Source of the DNA: AP-15 sp963703745
GTDB taxonomy: Bacteria > Pseudomonadota > Alphaproteobacteria > ATCC43930 > CGMCC-115725
DNA: 64,000 nucleotides
Direction: 5' to 3'
NCBI GenBank assembly: GCA_963703745.1
Contig: CAVPFL010000004.1
Span: 1,730,938-1,794,937, forward strand
Shown one piece after another: positions 43,621 through 52,029 of the stretch (within the stretch, counting starts at the first letter, position 1; the number at the start of each line of letters is the position of its first letter). A model generated the notes under the pieces. The model had not been told where the DNA came from, did no database searches, and saw nothing but the letters and a program-made list of their open reading frames with translations. Made by a program: the position numbers and the translations under genes.

Positions 43621-46600
43621 TCACTTCAGCTCGTTGAGCAGCGCCTTGGCCTCTTTGAGGTCGGCGGTGTCGAAGCCTTCGGTGAACCAGCCGTAGACCG
43701 GGGCGAGGAGGTCGCGGGCCTGCTGCCGTTTGCCGTGATCGCGCCACAGCCGGGCCAGGCTCGTCGCCGCGCGCAATTCCCAGGACTTTGCCTGCTGCGC
43801 GCGGGCGATGGCGATGGCGCGCTCGAAATGCGCCTGCGCTTTCGCCGCGTCGGGCTCGGGCGACATCAGCGCGATTTCGCCGGCGCTTCGGTGGATTTCC
43901 GCCTCGCACCATTTTTCCTTGGTTGTTTCCACCGCTGTCATCGCTTCGCCGATGCAGCGCCAAGCCGCCTCGAATTGCCCAAGCTCCGCATGCGCGAGTG
44001 CCAAGTGCGGCAAATAGAATGGCATCCAAAGTGTCGCTCCCGTTGTCCGCATGGCGGTCATTCCGAGTCCAAGCATTTCGATCGCCTCGGAAGCCCTGCC
44101 GGTCAGGGCCAATACGCAACCTTGGTTCATCATTCCGTACGCCTTCCAATGCAAAGAACCTTTTTCTTCGGCCAGAGCGACAAGCTCTTGGGCTTGCGCG
44201 GCTGCCGCGGCGCGATTGCCGCAGAGGGTATATCGCACCGCGGCAAAGTCTAAAGCGAACATCAGCTCGGCGGCTTGACCCATCTCTCGCGCGTTCCTGA
44301 GCGAGTCGTTGGCGTCTCTGAGCGCGGCCTCGGTATAGCCAAGCAGCCACAGAGCCCACGACCGGTAGGCTAAGACAGTCACCGCATTGTCTTGGCCAAA
44401 CCGCGTTGCCAGCGGACGATGCTCGGCAGGATCGTAAAGCGCGAGCGCCTGATCAAAGTGCCCCCGGCCTTCCGCGATGTCCCCCGTAAACAGTAAGGAC
44501 ACTCCCATCAGGCGATGCCCAACCATGAGCGGGACTGTCGCCCTTTGCTTCTCCGCGAGCGCCAGGAACTGCGCCGCGAGACCGCGACAGGCATCGCCAT
44601 TGAATGCCACATTGTTCGCTACCCAGAAGGCGTAGAGGACCGAGAACAGCAGCAGCGGATCTTCGGAAGGCTCTCCCAGCGCTTCGGCTTGCTCGATCAA
44701 CGAGCGTGCCTGCTCCGCAGCTGCCTTGGTTTCGGCGGCGGCATAGCCTTTGACATGAATGAGTGGGGTGATGAGCGCGACCTGAAGCTTGATCTGCTCG
44801 CGACGCAGCGCCGCCGTGCCGGGCCGGGTCGCGATCTGCTCGAGGGCACGGGCGAGCTGGGCCGCGGCTTCGACCAACGCCGAGCGCGCCTGTGACCGCT
44901 GTCCCGCCTTGCCCCACAGACCCGCGGCCTTCTCGATCAGCCCGGCCTCGGTGCAGTGATGCGCCAGGATCTCGGGCTGGCTCTCGGCAGTCTCGGCGAA
45001 TTCTTTTTCAAGGGCTTCGGCGATACGGGCGTGAAGCGCGCGTCGCGGCTCGCGCAGCAGCGTGCCATAGGCCGCGTCCTGCACCAGAGCGTGCTTGAAC
45101 AGGTAGCTCGCCTGCGGCGGCACCCCCTGCCGGAACAGCAAACCAGCCTGCACGAGACGGTCGAGCGCCGACCCCAGCTCCGCCTCGGGCTTGCGTACCA
45201 CCGAGGCCAGCAGGGCATGCGAGAACTCCCGCCCGGTCGCCGACCCGATCTGCGCCACCTCCTTGGCCGGGCCGAGCCGGTCGAGCCGTGCCATCAGCGA
45301 GGCGTGCAAGCTTGCCGGCACCGCCAGGACCGGCGACGGAACCGCCGCAACCGTGCGCCGGGCGGCACCCTCGCTCTCCGCCTCCAGCACCGCCTTCGTC
45401 ATCTCCTCGACGAAGAGCGGAATGCCGTCGGTGCGCTCGACGATCTCCGCCATCACATCCGCCGGCAGCGCATTGTTCCCGACCAGACCCGCGATGATGG
45501 CGGCCGCTTCACGATCCCCGAGCCGGTTGAGCGTCAGGCTCACCACATGCGACTGTCCCACCCACGGCGCGTTGAACTCGGGGCGGAACGTCACGATCAG
45601 CAGCGCCGGAAGAGTTTTAATCCGGTCCACGGTGCGGCCAAGCACCTCCAGGCTCGTGGGATCGATCCAATGCACGTCTTCGAAGATCATCAGCACCGGT
45701 TGCCGGCGTGCCAACCCCGCGAGTTGCGACATCAGCGCTTCCAGCACTCTCTGCCGGCGCTGTTCCGGGGCCAGCTCGAGCGCGGGATAGCGTCCGTCAT
45801 TCGGCAGCGACAGCATCTCGGCGAAGAGTGCGGCATCCTCGAGCGAGGTCGAGGTCTGTGCGAGCACCGCATCGAGCTTGTCGAGCTTCGCTTGCGGCTT
45901 GTCGTCGTACGCCAGTCCGGCGGCGCGTTCGATCTGGCCGATGATCGGGTGGAACGCGCTGTCCGTGCGCTGCGGCGAGCAGAAATAGCGCAAGCGCGTG
46001 TGCGGTTCGGCGGCGAGGCGTTCCAGGAGTGCCGCCGTGAGCCGCGATTTGCCGATCCCTGCCTCGCCGGAGAGCAGCACCACCTGGCCTTCGCCGGTCG
46101 TTGCCCGGGACCAGCGTCGAAGCAGCAATTCGGATTCTTCTTCCCGCCCGACGAGGACGGTCAGGCCGGTCGGGTGCAGGGCGTCAAAGCGGCTCCCCAC
46201 GGAACTCGCCCGCAGCGCCGCCCAGGCCCGCGCCGGCCCGGCGATGCCCTTGAGGTCGCTCGCCCCGAGGTCCTTCAGCTCGAAGAGATTGCCGAGCAGC
46301 CGTCGCGTGCTCTCGGCGATGACGACGGCACCAGGCTCGGCCAGAGCCTGCAGGCGCGCCGCGAGGTTTGGCGTCTCGCCGACGACCGCCTGCTCCTGTG
46401 CCGCACCCGCGCCGATCAGGTCGCCGACCACGACAAGCCCGGTGGCGATGCCGACCCGCACCTGCAACGGAACGCCGTGGGCCTTCAGCCCACGGGCTTG
46501 TCCCGTGGGGGCGGTCGTGAGCTTCGGCGCCGCCTCGACCAGGGCAAGCCCGGCCTGCACAGCGTGCTCGGCGTCATGCTCGTGGGCCAGCGGGTAGCCG

Positions 46601-47037
46601 AAATAGGCCAGCACCACGTCGCCCATGTACTTGGCGACGAACCCGCCGGCGTCGGCAATGAGATCGGCGCAGCAGCGGTGATACGCGCCGATGACCTCGC
46701 GCAAATCCTCGGGGTCCAGCCGCGCCGAGAGTGCCGTCGAGCCGACCAGATCGCAGAACATCACCGTCAGCTGCCGGCGCTCGGCCTCGATTGTCGGGGG
46801 GGAGGTGGGAGTAGATGTAGCGCTCACCGCTGGTTGGGCCAAGTCACGCGTCGGCTCCGCCCCCAGGGCGGCGATCGCGGCCAGCAGCTTGCGGCGATGG
46901 CCGACCGAGGTCACGCCGATGCTGATCAGATCGTCGGCCGTCAGCTCCGGCAGCACTTCGCCATCGACATCGTTGTCACGGAATGCCGGCGCGTATTGTT
47001 CAAGCCCCAGCCCGCGCAGCCACGCCGCTACGTCCAT
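43621..47037 (-). CDS. SAM - class III cyclase - AAA ATPase - TPR signalling protein
   Basis: The 1138-aa protein has, in order, a SAM-like domain (residues 1-60, MDVAAWLRGLGLEQYAPAF), a class III adenylate/guanylate cyclase domain (about 80-270: TVMFCDLVGST with the first metal Asp, KYMGDVVLAYFG with the second), an AAA/NB-ARC-like ATPase with Walker A GEAGIGKS near 321-328 and Walker B MIFEDVHWID near 460, and a C-terminal half of TPR-like helices. This is a recurrent alphaproteobacterial architecture, presumed to couple nucleotide signalling with large ligand or protein sensing; partners are unknown. An internally deleted relative is at 50455-51004. The long opposite frame 44956-47148 is a shadow. 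Confidence 0.92.
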   Translation of the reverse strand: MDVAAWLRGLGLEQYAPAFRDNDVDGEVLPELTADDLISIGVTSVGHRRKLLAAIAALGAEPTRDLAQPAVSATSTPTSPPTIEAERRQLTVMFCDLVGSTALSARLDPEDLREVIGAYHRCCADLIADAGGFVAKYMGDVVLAYFGYPLAHEHDAEHAVQAGLALVEAAPKLTTAPTGQARGLKAHGVPLQVRVGIATGLVVVGDLIGAGAAQEQAVVGETPNLAARLQALAEPGAVVIAESTRRLLGNLFELKDLGASDLKGIAGPARAWAALRASSVGSRFDALHPTGLTVLVGREEESELLLRRWSRATTGEGQVVLLSGEAGIGKSRLTAALLERLAAEPHTRLRYFCSPQRTDSAFHPIIGQIERAAGLAYDDKPQAKLDKLDAVLAQTSTSLEDAALFAEMLSLPNDGRYPALELAPEQRRQRVLEALMSQLAGLARRQPVLMIFEDVHWIDPTSLEVLGRTVDRIKTLPALLIVTFRPEFNAPWVGQSHVVSLTLNRLGDREAAAIIAGLVGNNALPADVMAEIVERTDGIPLFVEEMTKAVLEAESEGAARRTVAAVPSPVLAVPASLHASLMARLDRLGPAKEVAQIGSATGREFSHALLASVVRKPEAELGSALDRLVQAGLLFRQGVPPQASYLFKHALVQDAAYGTLLREPRRALHARIAEALEKEFAETAESQPEILAHHCTEAGLIEKAAGLWGKAGQRSQARSALVEAAAQLARALEQIATRPGTAALRREQIKLQVALITPLIHVKGYAAAETKAAAEQARSLIEQAEALGEPSEDPLLLFSVLYAFWVANNVAFNGDACRGLAAQFLALAEKQRATVPLMVGHRLMGVSLLFTGDIAEGRGHFDQALALYDPAEHRPLATRFGQDNAVTVLAYRSWALWLLGYTEAALRDANDSLRNAREMGQAAELMFALDFAAVRYTLCGNRAAAAAQAQELVALAEEKGSLHWKAYGMMNQGCVLALTGRASEAIEMLGLGMTAMRTTGATLWMPFYLPHLALAHAELGQFEAAWRCIGEAMTAVETTKEKWCEAEIHRSAGEIALMSPEPDAAKAQAHFERAIAIARAQQAKSWELRAATSLARLWRDHGKRQQARDLLAPVYGWFTEGFDTADLKEAKALLNELK

Positions 47038-47548
47038 GCAGTGATCCTCGGCTCCGAGGAGCGGCAGCCCCTCATGGATGACGATAGACCTCTGCCCTTC
47101 GAGCTACCAGCGGTAGCGCTGAAATTGGCGCGGTGTCGGGTGTCGTAGCTCCAGGCTGCAAATGACCGCTTTTTCAAGCATGGGCATCCCAGGTCGGGCA
47201 AAGGAGGATGGAGAACTGGGCTACGCGGAGAGCGATCTTTACCGCATTTGCGTGTGGATCCCCCGGCCGAGCGGGAGAGCTCGGCCAGGGGATCGGCCTA
47301 CCCGGTCATCGCCTCAAAAAAAACGCCACCTGCGGTCTCATTCGCGACCATCGTCCAGCTAGGACCGGCGGTCAGGCCTTCTTGAAGTGCCTTCGGTGAA
47401 ATAGGGAGACCGGCCACTGCCGTCCTCGAAGACATTGTAGTCATCGGACGAGTGGGAAGTGGGTCGAGCGCCAACTTTCGGCTATCCTGGCGGCCGACCT
47501 GGGCTGGGGCGACTCGCGGTAAGAGAGATACAAGGGAGACCGAAAATC
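47038..47548. other. Divergent intergenic region between cyclase and CoA-transferase genes
   Basis: About 510 bp with no convincing gene. It must hold both promoters, since the flanking genes are divergent. AAGGGAG near 47532 is the ribosome site of the CoA-transferase gene. Confidence 0.5.
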
Positions 47549-48925
47549 ATGGCGCATGATCCAAGGCTGATCAAACACCAGGACACAATCGAGGATTTGA
47601 AGCCGGCCATCCCCGACTGGATCAAGCACCTGAAGCGGCCGGCGACGCCGTGCGTGGTTCCCGCCTTCGGGCCGCTCGAAGGGCTTCGTGTAGTCGGCAC
47701 CGGTCAGCTGATCGCGCAGCCCTATATCGGCACGAAGCTGGCCGAATTCGGCGCGGAGGTGATCCATATCGAACGCCCGGGCGGCGATGTGTTCCGCTTT
47801 ACCGCGCCGCAATTGACCCGCGGCCCGCGGCCGCACGGCTGCGACGAGGCCGAGGTCACCAAGAACAAATTGTCGATGGGCCTCGATCTGAAGCATGCTC
47901 GTGGCATCGAGCTCTTGATGGCGCTGTGGAAGATTTCCGACGTTTGGATGGAATCATCCGCGCCCGGGACTCTCGAACGCAATGGGATCACCAACGAGCT
48001 GGCGCTGGCGGTCAACCCCAGCCTCGTCATAGTGCGGGTGAGCACCTATGGGCAATACGGCAAGGAGGATTATCTTGGCCGGCCGGGCTACGACGCGATC
48101 GCGCAGGCCTATGGCGGCATGATCAACCTGACCGGCGACCCGGCTGGGCCACCGCAGCGGGCCAAGACCTATACGGGGGATTACCTCACCGCGTTGACAG
48201 GATGGGCGGCGACGATGATGGCGCTCTGGGAGGTGAAGAAGAGCGGGCGCGGCCAGGTGATCGACCTCGCGCAATACGAAGCGGTGGCGCAGACCAATGG
48301 CAATACGCTTCCGCTATTTACCGGCGAAGGTGCGGTTTACGGACATACCGGGAACCGTCCGCCGGGGTTCCAGCCCTACGACACGTTCAGATGCCGCGAC
48401 GGGTGGGTCTATATCGGCGCGCTTGGCGGGCCGATTTATGACCGAGTGCCAAGGTTCCTTGGGCTCGACCCGATGGAATACAGCTATGACGCCTGCTCGA
48501 AAGACGCAGCGGCAGTTAATTCCGAGAAAGGCCGCGAGCTCGACCGGCGGCTGCGCGAGTATTGCGCGGTGCATACCGCGCTTGAGGTCGAAACTGAGTT
48601 GAATGCGGCGAAGATTGGCTGCGCGCGGGTGTTCAACACGCGCGACCAATATGAGGACGCCCATTATGCCGCGCGCGAGATGACGGTACCGGTGCTGGAC
48701 CGGCAGTCGGGTGTGCCGATCCGCGTCTACGGCGTCGCGCCGAAAATGTCGTTGACCCCCGGGCGGATCTGGCGCGGCGCGCCGTCGATCGGGGACGATA
48801 CGACCGACATTCTAGCGCGCATGCTGGGCCTGTCCGAGGGGGCCATCGACAAATTATACGCCGAGGGGGTCGTGCACCGCACCGAGCCGTTCACCGAACC
48901 GCAGGTCGCGGCCGTCAATCCCTGA
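47549..48925 (+). CDS. CaiB/BaiF (family III) CoA transferase
   Basis: Family III CoA transferases move CoA between carboxylic acids through an Asp-bound intermediate. The 458-aa protein starts at ATG 47549 (AAGGGAGAC upstream), with about 35 extra residues before the family start PLEGLRVVGTGQLIAQPYIGTKLAEFGAEVIHIERPGGD. Other family blocks are KNKLSMGLDLKHARG near 110, VRVSTYGQYG near 165, and GRPGYDAIAQAYGGMINLTGDPAGPP followed by GDYLTALTGWAATMMAL near 195-227. The catalytic Asp of the family is normally at about this region; the G-D at 209-210 is a candidate. A solitary gene, so the acid substrate is unknown. Confidence 0.9.
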   Translation: MAHDPRLIKHQDTIEDLKPAIPDWIKHLKRPATPCVVPAFGPLEGLRVVGTGQLIAQPYIGTKLAEFGAEVIHIERPGGDVFRFTAPQLTRGPRPHGCDEAEVTKNKLSMGLDLKHARGIELLMALWKISDVWMESSAPGTLERNGITNELALAVNPSLVIVRVSTYGQYGKEDYLGRPGYDAIAQAYGGMINLTGDPAGPPQRAKTYTGDYLTALTGWAATMMALWEVKKSGRGQVIDLAQYEAVAQTNGNTLPLFTGEGAVYGHTGNRPPGFQPYDTFRCRDGWVYIGALGGPIYDRVPRFLGLDPMEYSYDACSKDAAAVNSEKGRELDRRLREYCAVHTALEVETELNAAKIGCARVFNTRDQYEDAHYAAREMTVPVLDRQSGVPIRVYGVAPKMSLTPGRIWRGAPSIGDDTTDILARMLGLSEGAIDKLYAEGVVHRTEPFTEPQVAAVNP

Positions 48926-49339
48926 TCGTCCTCGGACGGCCGCTCAGGCGGCTTGAGCCGTTCAAGGTCGACCACTGAACTGGCCTGAAATGAATAAGAC
49001 TCGACCCAGTCTCGCCACCTCGATGGCGTGAGAATAGATCCCACGAAAGGTATCTGGCACTTGCCAGACGCTCTCTGGATATGCGCGATGAAAAAGCCGC
49101 CCCAAAAAGGGCGGCGGTGGTGGAGCAAGTTGAGCGATTATCGTCGTCTAACTGAACGCGCACGGCCAACGCCGCCGAAATGGCACTGGTGTTGGCGTCG
49201 CTCCGTTAATAGGCTCAGCAGAAATTTCGTATGCTGAGCGTATCGCGAAAAATCCAAGACGTATATTGGCGAGGGCTCGATGACCGCATAAGGCACTTCG
49301 ACCCATTCCCGCCGCCTCGGCTGAACGGCCGGTATCCGT
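48926..49339. other. Intergenic region holding a leftward terminator
   Basis: No supported gene. A clear terminator for leftward transcripts lies at 49092-49117. Low-complexity CG-rich frames on both strands have no ribosome sites or domains. Confidence 0.45.
49092..49117 (-). terminator. Rho-independent terminator for leftward transcription
   Basis: Read on the minus strand: GCCGCCC, a T-rich loop, GGGCGGC, then five T. It would end transcripts coming from the right, such as that of the small ORF at 49340-49591. Confidence 0.75.
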
Positions 49340-49591
49340 TCAGTTAGCCGACCTCCGCCGGAGCGAGCCGGAACGGGAAAGATGCGCCGATACCTGCCGT
49401 TGGCGGTCGGGGTTAGCGCGCCGCCAACGCCGTCGGTGCCATTCGCGCTCGTCGATGATGAGCAACTCTCGCAGGTCGCGTGCCGGCGGCGCCCCGTTCA
49501 TGGCGCGGGCGAGGGTGTTTGGGGAGGGGGTGGGTGGTGCTTCTGTGTTGCGGTCCATACAGTGATCGGTACCAAAGTCAGGATATTTCAT
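49340..49591 (-). CDS. Possible small Arg-rich protein
   Basis: An 83-codon frame with high GC at third positions and a compositionally plausible core, LARAMNGAPPARDLREL then LIIDEREWHRRRWRR (residues 27-58). An internal ATG at 49558 (MDRNTEAPP) is the alternative start. Neither start has a good ribosome site. The leftward terminator at 49092-49117 agrees with a leftward gene here. No family was recognised, so this remains a tentative call. Confidence 0.35.
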   Translation of the reverse strand: MKYPDFGTDHCMDRNTEAPPTPSPNTLARAMNGAPPARDLRELLIIDEREWHRRRWRRANPDRQRQVSAHLSRSGSLRRRSAN

Positions 49592-49778
49592 TATTAACTA
49601 TATTAGTTGATATTGACTATATTCTTGCGGTTGACCCGCTAACCTACGCTAGCGATAATATCGATCAAAGTTGATGGATCAGCTTTTCGTCGCGGCGGCA
49701 GGCCCGGAAGCGGGTTTTTTTCCAAAACGGCTCGAATTGCTCGCCTGTGCGACGTTCAACCCAAGAAGAGGATCGGCG

Positions 49779-49952
49779 ATGAGTAAAGTCATGTTCAAGT
49801 CAGTAACAGCCGCGGCGCTTACGGCCGTTGCATTGGCGATGCCGCTCGCGGCTCATGCGCAAGACCCGACTATCTCAGGAACAGTTGTGGGCATCTCTAG
49901 CGACAAGGGATGCGTGCTCATCCGGTTAACACCCAAGGACGCCATATCTTGA
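49779..49952 (+). CDS. Short exported protein, probably truncated
   Basis: ATG 49779 follows AGAGGA and gives a clear signal peptide (MSKVMFKSVTAAALTAVALAMPLAAHA-Q, 27 residues), but only about 30 mature residues follow before TGA at 49950: SGTVVGISSDKGCVLIRLTPK. A segment with a similar pattern (ALGVNRTSMKGCFHITV) occurs in another frame at about 50190-50250, so this is probably the front of a broken exported protein of about 120 aa, or the first of two damaged copies. It lies after an AT-rich stretch (49590-49670). Confidence 0.45.
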   Translation: MSKVMFKSVTAAALTAVALAMPLAAHAQDPTISGTVVGISSDKGCVLIRLTPKDAIS

Positions 49953-50212
49953 TCACGTCTCGGCTCGGGGGAGGCTCGGCGACCTTTGGTTCCGTACGCG
50001 GCCAATCATCCTGCGGCGGAGCACAGGGCGGGAAACCACAAATAGGCCCTCCATGCCCTCGATCACCGCGGCTGGGGGCGCTGCCCCGGTCGTCAACATC
50101 TCGATCCGGCGGGATGGTGGCAGGAGCCAGCGACCACCGACAGCACGATATCGATGAAACGCTCCATCGAGGCCCTCAAGATTTAGTAGCTTTGGGTGTC
50201 AACCGGACAAGC

Positions 50213-50437
50213 ATGAAGGGATGCTTCCACATCACGGTTATGCAAGCTGACGGCATTACCTTCAGGGGCGCCATTCCTGTGCCCTATCTGAGCGACGCCG
50301 ACGCGAACAACGTAACCCTAGCGTCTGCCGCTTGGGTGTCGGGTCGCGTGCTCACATTGTCAACGAACTATGGTGGTGCGGCTTGCGTCAATACCAGCAT
50401 CCCGGCGATTTATAACTTGTCCGTTGGGACGCCATAG
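50213..50437 (+). pseudogene. C-terminal part of a small exported protein
   Basis: The frame reads MKGCFHITVMQADGITFRG, then IPVPYLSDAD, WVSGRVLTLSTNYGG, CVNTSIPAIYNLSV. It has ordinary protein composition and third-position bias, unlike the preceding 200 bp. No signal peptide or ribosome site is attached. It could be the tail of the product begun at 49779 (frame 0 versus frame 2) separated by an insertion or rearrangement. Confidence 0.35.
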
Positions 50438-50454
50438 GCCGCGGCTAGCCCCCA

Positions 50455-51004
50455 TCCTTGCGCAGCTTGCTTGCAGCCGATCGGCTTCCTGAGGATCAGC
50501 TGCAGACGGCGTTGTATTCGCTCGTCCAGGCAGACCTTCTTTACTGTCGCGGCACGTCGCCGGCTGCTGTTTATCTTTTCAGCCAAGCGCTGCTTCAGGA
50601 TGCTGCCCGTGAAACCCTCATGCGCAGCAGGCAACGCGACCTTCACGCCCGCATCGCTGCGGTGCTGCACGAGCGCTTCCCCGAAGTCGCAGATCAGCAG
50701 CAGGCGCTGTTGGCACATCACTACACCGGAGTCGGATCTATAGAACGAGCGGTCGCCTTCCGGAGCAGGGCGGGTCGAAGGTCAGCCGCCCGCTCAGCGA
50801 TGACGAAAGCGGCCGCGCAACTCCAGAAGGGGCTGGACCAGCTGGGAATTGCGCCGCCATGAGCCTCGCGCCGATTTGGCGTGATCAGGGACAGCGTGCC
50901 GAGGGACGCGCCCTCCTCGCACCGATCTACAGCTGGTTCACTGAAGGTTTTGGCACCCCGATCTTAAAGAGGCGACGGCACTGCTCGACAAGCTCAGTAC
51001 TTAA
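50455..51004 (+). pseudogene. Internally deleted remnant of a cyclase/ATPase/TPR gene
   Basis: Positions 50455-50850 encode a piece matching the middle of the 43621-47037 protein (LLAADRLPEDQLQTALYSLVQADLL, YLFSQALLQDAA, LHARIAAVLHERFPE, LAHHYTG, AAAQLQKGLDQL). From 50866 in another frame comes its extreme C-terminus (LAPIWRDQGQRAEGRALLAPIYSWFTEGFGT), and after a one-base slip near 50963 the last codons DLKEATALLDKLST-stop at 51004. Everything before, and about 350 codons between the two pieces, is missing. The orientation is opposite to the intact gene. Confidence 0.8.
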
Positions 51005-51135
51005 TCCAATGTTGTCGGCAATAGAACTCCGAATCTGGCACACCTCCGCCGACCAATGGAGGAACAGAGGGGCAACGATAAGCGGCGCGACGAATCCGGC
51101 CTCGGGTCGCGATTAGGCGATCAGGCGTCCTTGCG

Positions 51136-51486
51136 TTGCAACCGCTCGAATGCGGTAGCCATGATCTTGTCGAATCTTTTGTGTTTCTGCTTTGCGCTCA
51201 GTCTGGGGTCGAGAGACAGCAGCGCCTCGAACATTTCGATCGGGGCGCCCTCGAGGCGCTCGGTGACTTGCTGGTGAACCTCAGGGCGCGAACCGGCCTG
51301 GTCGAGAAGCGGCCCGGGATATTCTACGCCAAGGGCCGGGCGTTTCTGCATTTTCATGAGGACCGCGCCGGTCTCTTTGCCGATTTGCGGCAAGGCGGCG
51401 ATTGGCAGCGGCTTCCGGTGAACAGCTCTGACGAACGCGCCGAGCTGCTCCAAATTATCGACCGGAGCGCCCAAGCCAGAGGTTGA
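51136..51486 (+). CDS. Small conserved-looking protein with FYAKGRAFLHFHED motif
   Basis: The frame has good third-position GC bias from about 51250 onward and reads LGDLLVNLRARTGLVEKRPGIF, then YAKGRAFLHFHED and RAGLFADLR, WQRLPVNSSDERAELLQII. I recall short bacterial proteins of unknown function with this pattern (RPG...FY...RAFLHFHED...FADLR), about 80-90 aa. The first 35 codons (51136-51240) are doubtful, and the true start may be TTG or GTG near 51253-51259. The opposite strand is open over the same stretch. The 3' end overlaps the convergent UGSC gene by 32 bp. Confidence 0.55.
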   Translation: MQPLECGSHDLVESFVFLLCAQSGVERQQRLEHFDRGALEALGDLLVNLRARTGLVEKRPGIFYAKGRAFLHFHEDRAGLFADLRQGGDWQRLPVNSSDERAELLQIIDRSAQARG

Positions 51487-52003
51487 TGCACTGTCGGACG
51501 GCCTGCTCGGCGCGCGTCTCGATCTCCGCCTCGCTCAAGGTGCTGAGCGGGTGATCGATGACCACCGGAATGAGATCGCGCATGCCGAGCGCGTGGCATT
51601 GCACCTCTGCTTCATGCAGAAACTCGGTGGTGACGATAACCGCTGTGGGCCGGCCCAATGCTTCGAGTTTGATGCCGTCATGCGTACAGCACGAAGTGCA
51701 CGACCCTCAGTCGCCGATCGCCGCCAGCACAATGTCGTTATTGTCGGCGATGGCCTCGATCAGTGCCGGGTCCGCGTCCTTCGAAAAGCTCTCCTTACGA
51801 TAATAGTTGACTGCCGCGAAGGAGAACTCCTGCTGGAGCTTTGTGACGGTCTTGCGCAATAGCCGGTTGGCGTTCCATTTGGTGTTGTCGAGTACCCCCA
51901 GGCGCAGCCCGTCGAGGCCGCCCACGCGCCCGGCGAGCGCCAGCGGCTTGGTCTCGACCACGCCGCGCGGGTCAAAGGCGATCTGGTCATTCAATCCGGT
52001 CAT
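51455..52003 (-). CDS. UGSC-family selenoprotein (in-frame UGA read as selenocysteine)
   Basis: Two same-frame ORFs, 51707-52057 and 51455-51658, join across one TGA at 51707-51709. Read through, the 182-aa protein has Sec at position 99 in AAIGD-U-G-S-C-T-S-C-C, the exact U-G-S-C motif that names the UGSC (seleno)protein family; the flanks GLRLGVLDNTKWNANRLLR (31-49) and LEALGRPTAVIVTTEF (111-126) are those of the family. Start ATG 52003 is supported by AAAGGAGG upstream. A hairpin follows the UGA (51683-51702). The family is known from selenoproteome surveys and presumed to be a thiol/selenol redox protein of unknown substrate. It closes a four-gene operon. A nonsense mutation is the alternative. 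Confidence 0.85.
51683..51702 (-). promoter_or_regulatory. Candidate bacterial SECIS hairpin
   Basis: Starting four bases after the UGA codon, CGUGCA pairs with UGUACG (one G-U pair) around the loop CUUCGUGC, which contains a G-U typical of SelB-recognised loops. Outer GUC/GAC pairing is possible with a bulge. Position and size are compatible with a bacterial SECIS within the coding region; folding has not been computed. Confidence 0.5.
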
Positions 52004-52029
52004 CCGAGGTCGGCCTCCTTTGAGCAAGG

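Noticed and set aside
44956..47148. 730-codon plus-strand ORF
   Set aside because: It is the antisense shadow of the cyclase/ATPase/TPR gene: Arg/Gln/His-rich, no domain, no ribosome site, while the minus strand has clear cyclase and Walker motifs.
47162..47399. Short overlapping ORFs between the cyclase and CoA-transferase genes
   Set aside because: No ribosome sites and low-quality composition; the gap is a divergent promoter region.
49599..49680. AT-rich patch as a replication or partition origin
   Set aside because: It is short, with no DnaA boxes or iterons that I could identify.
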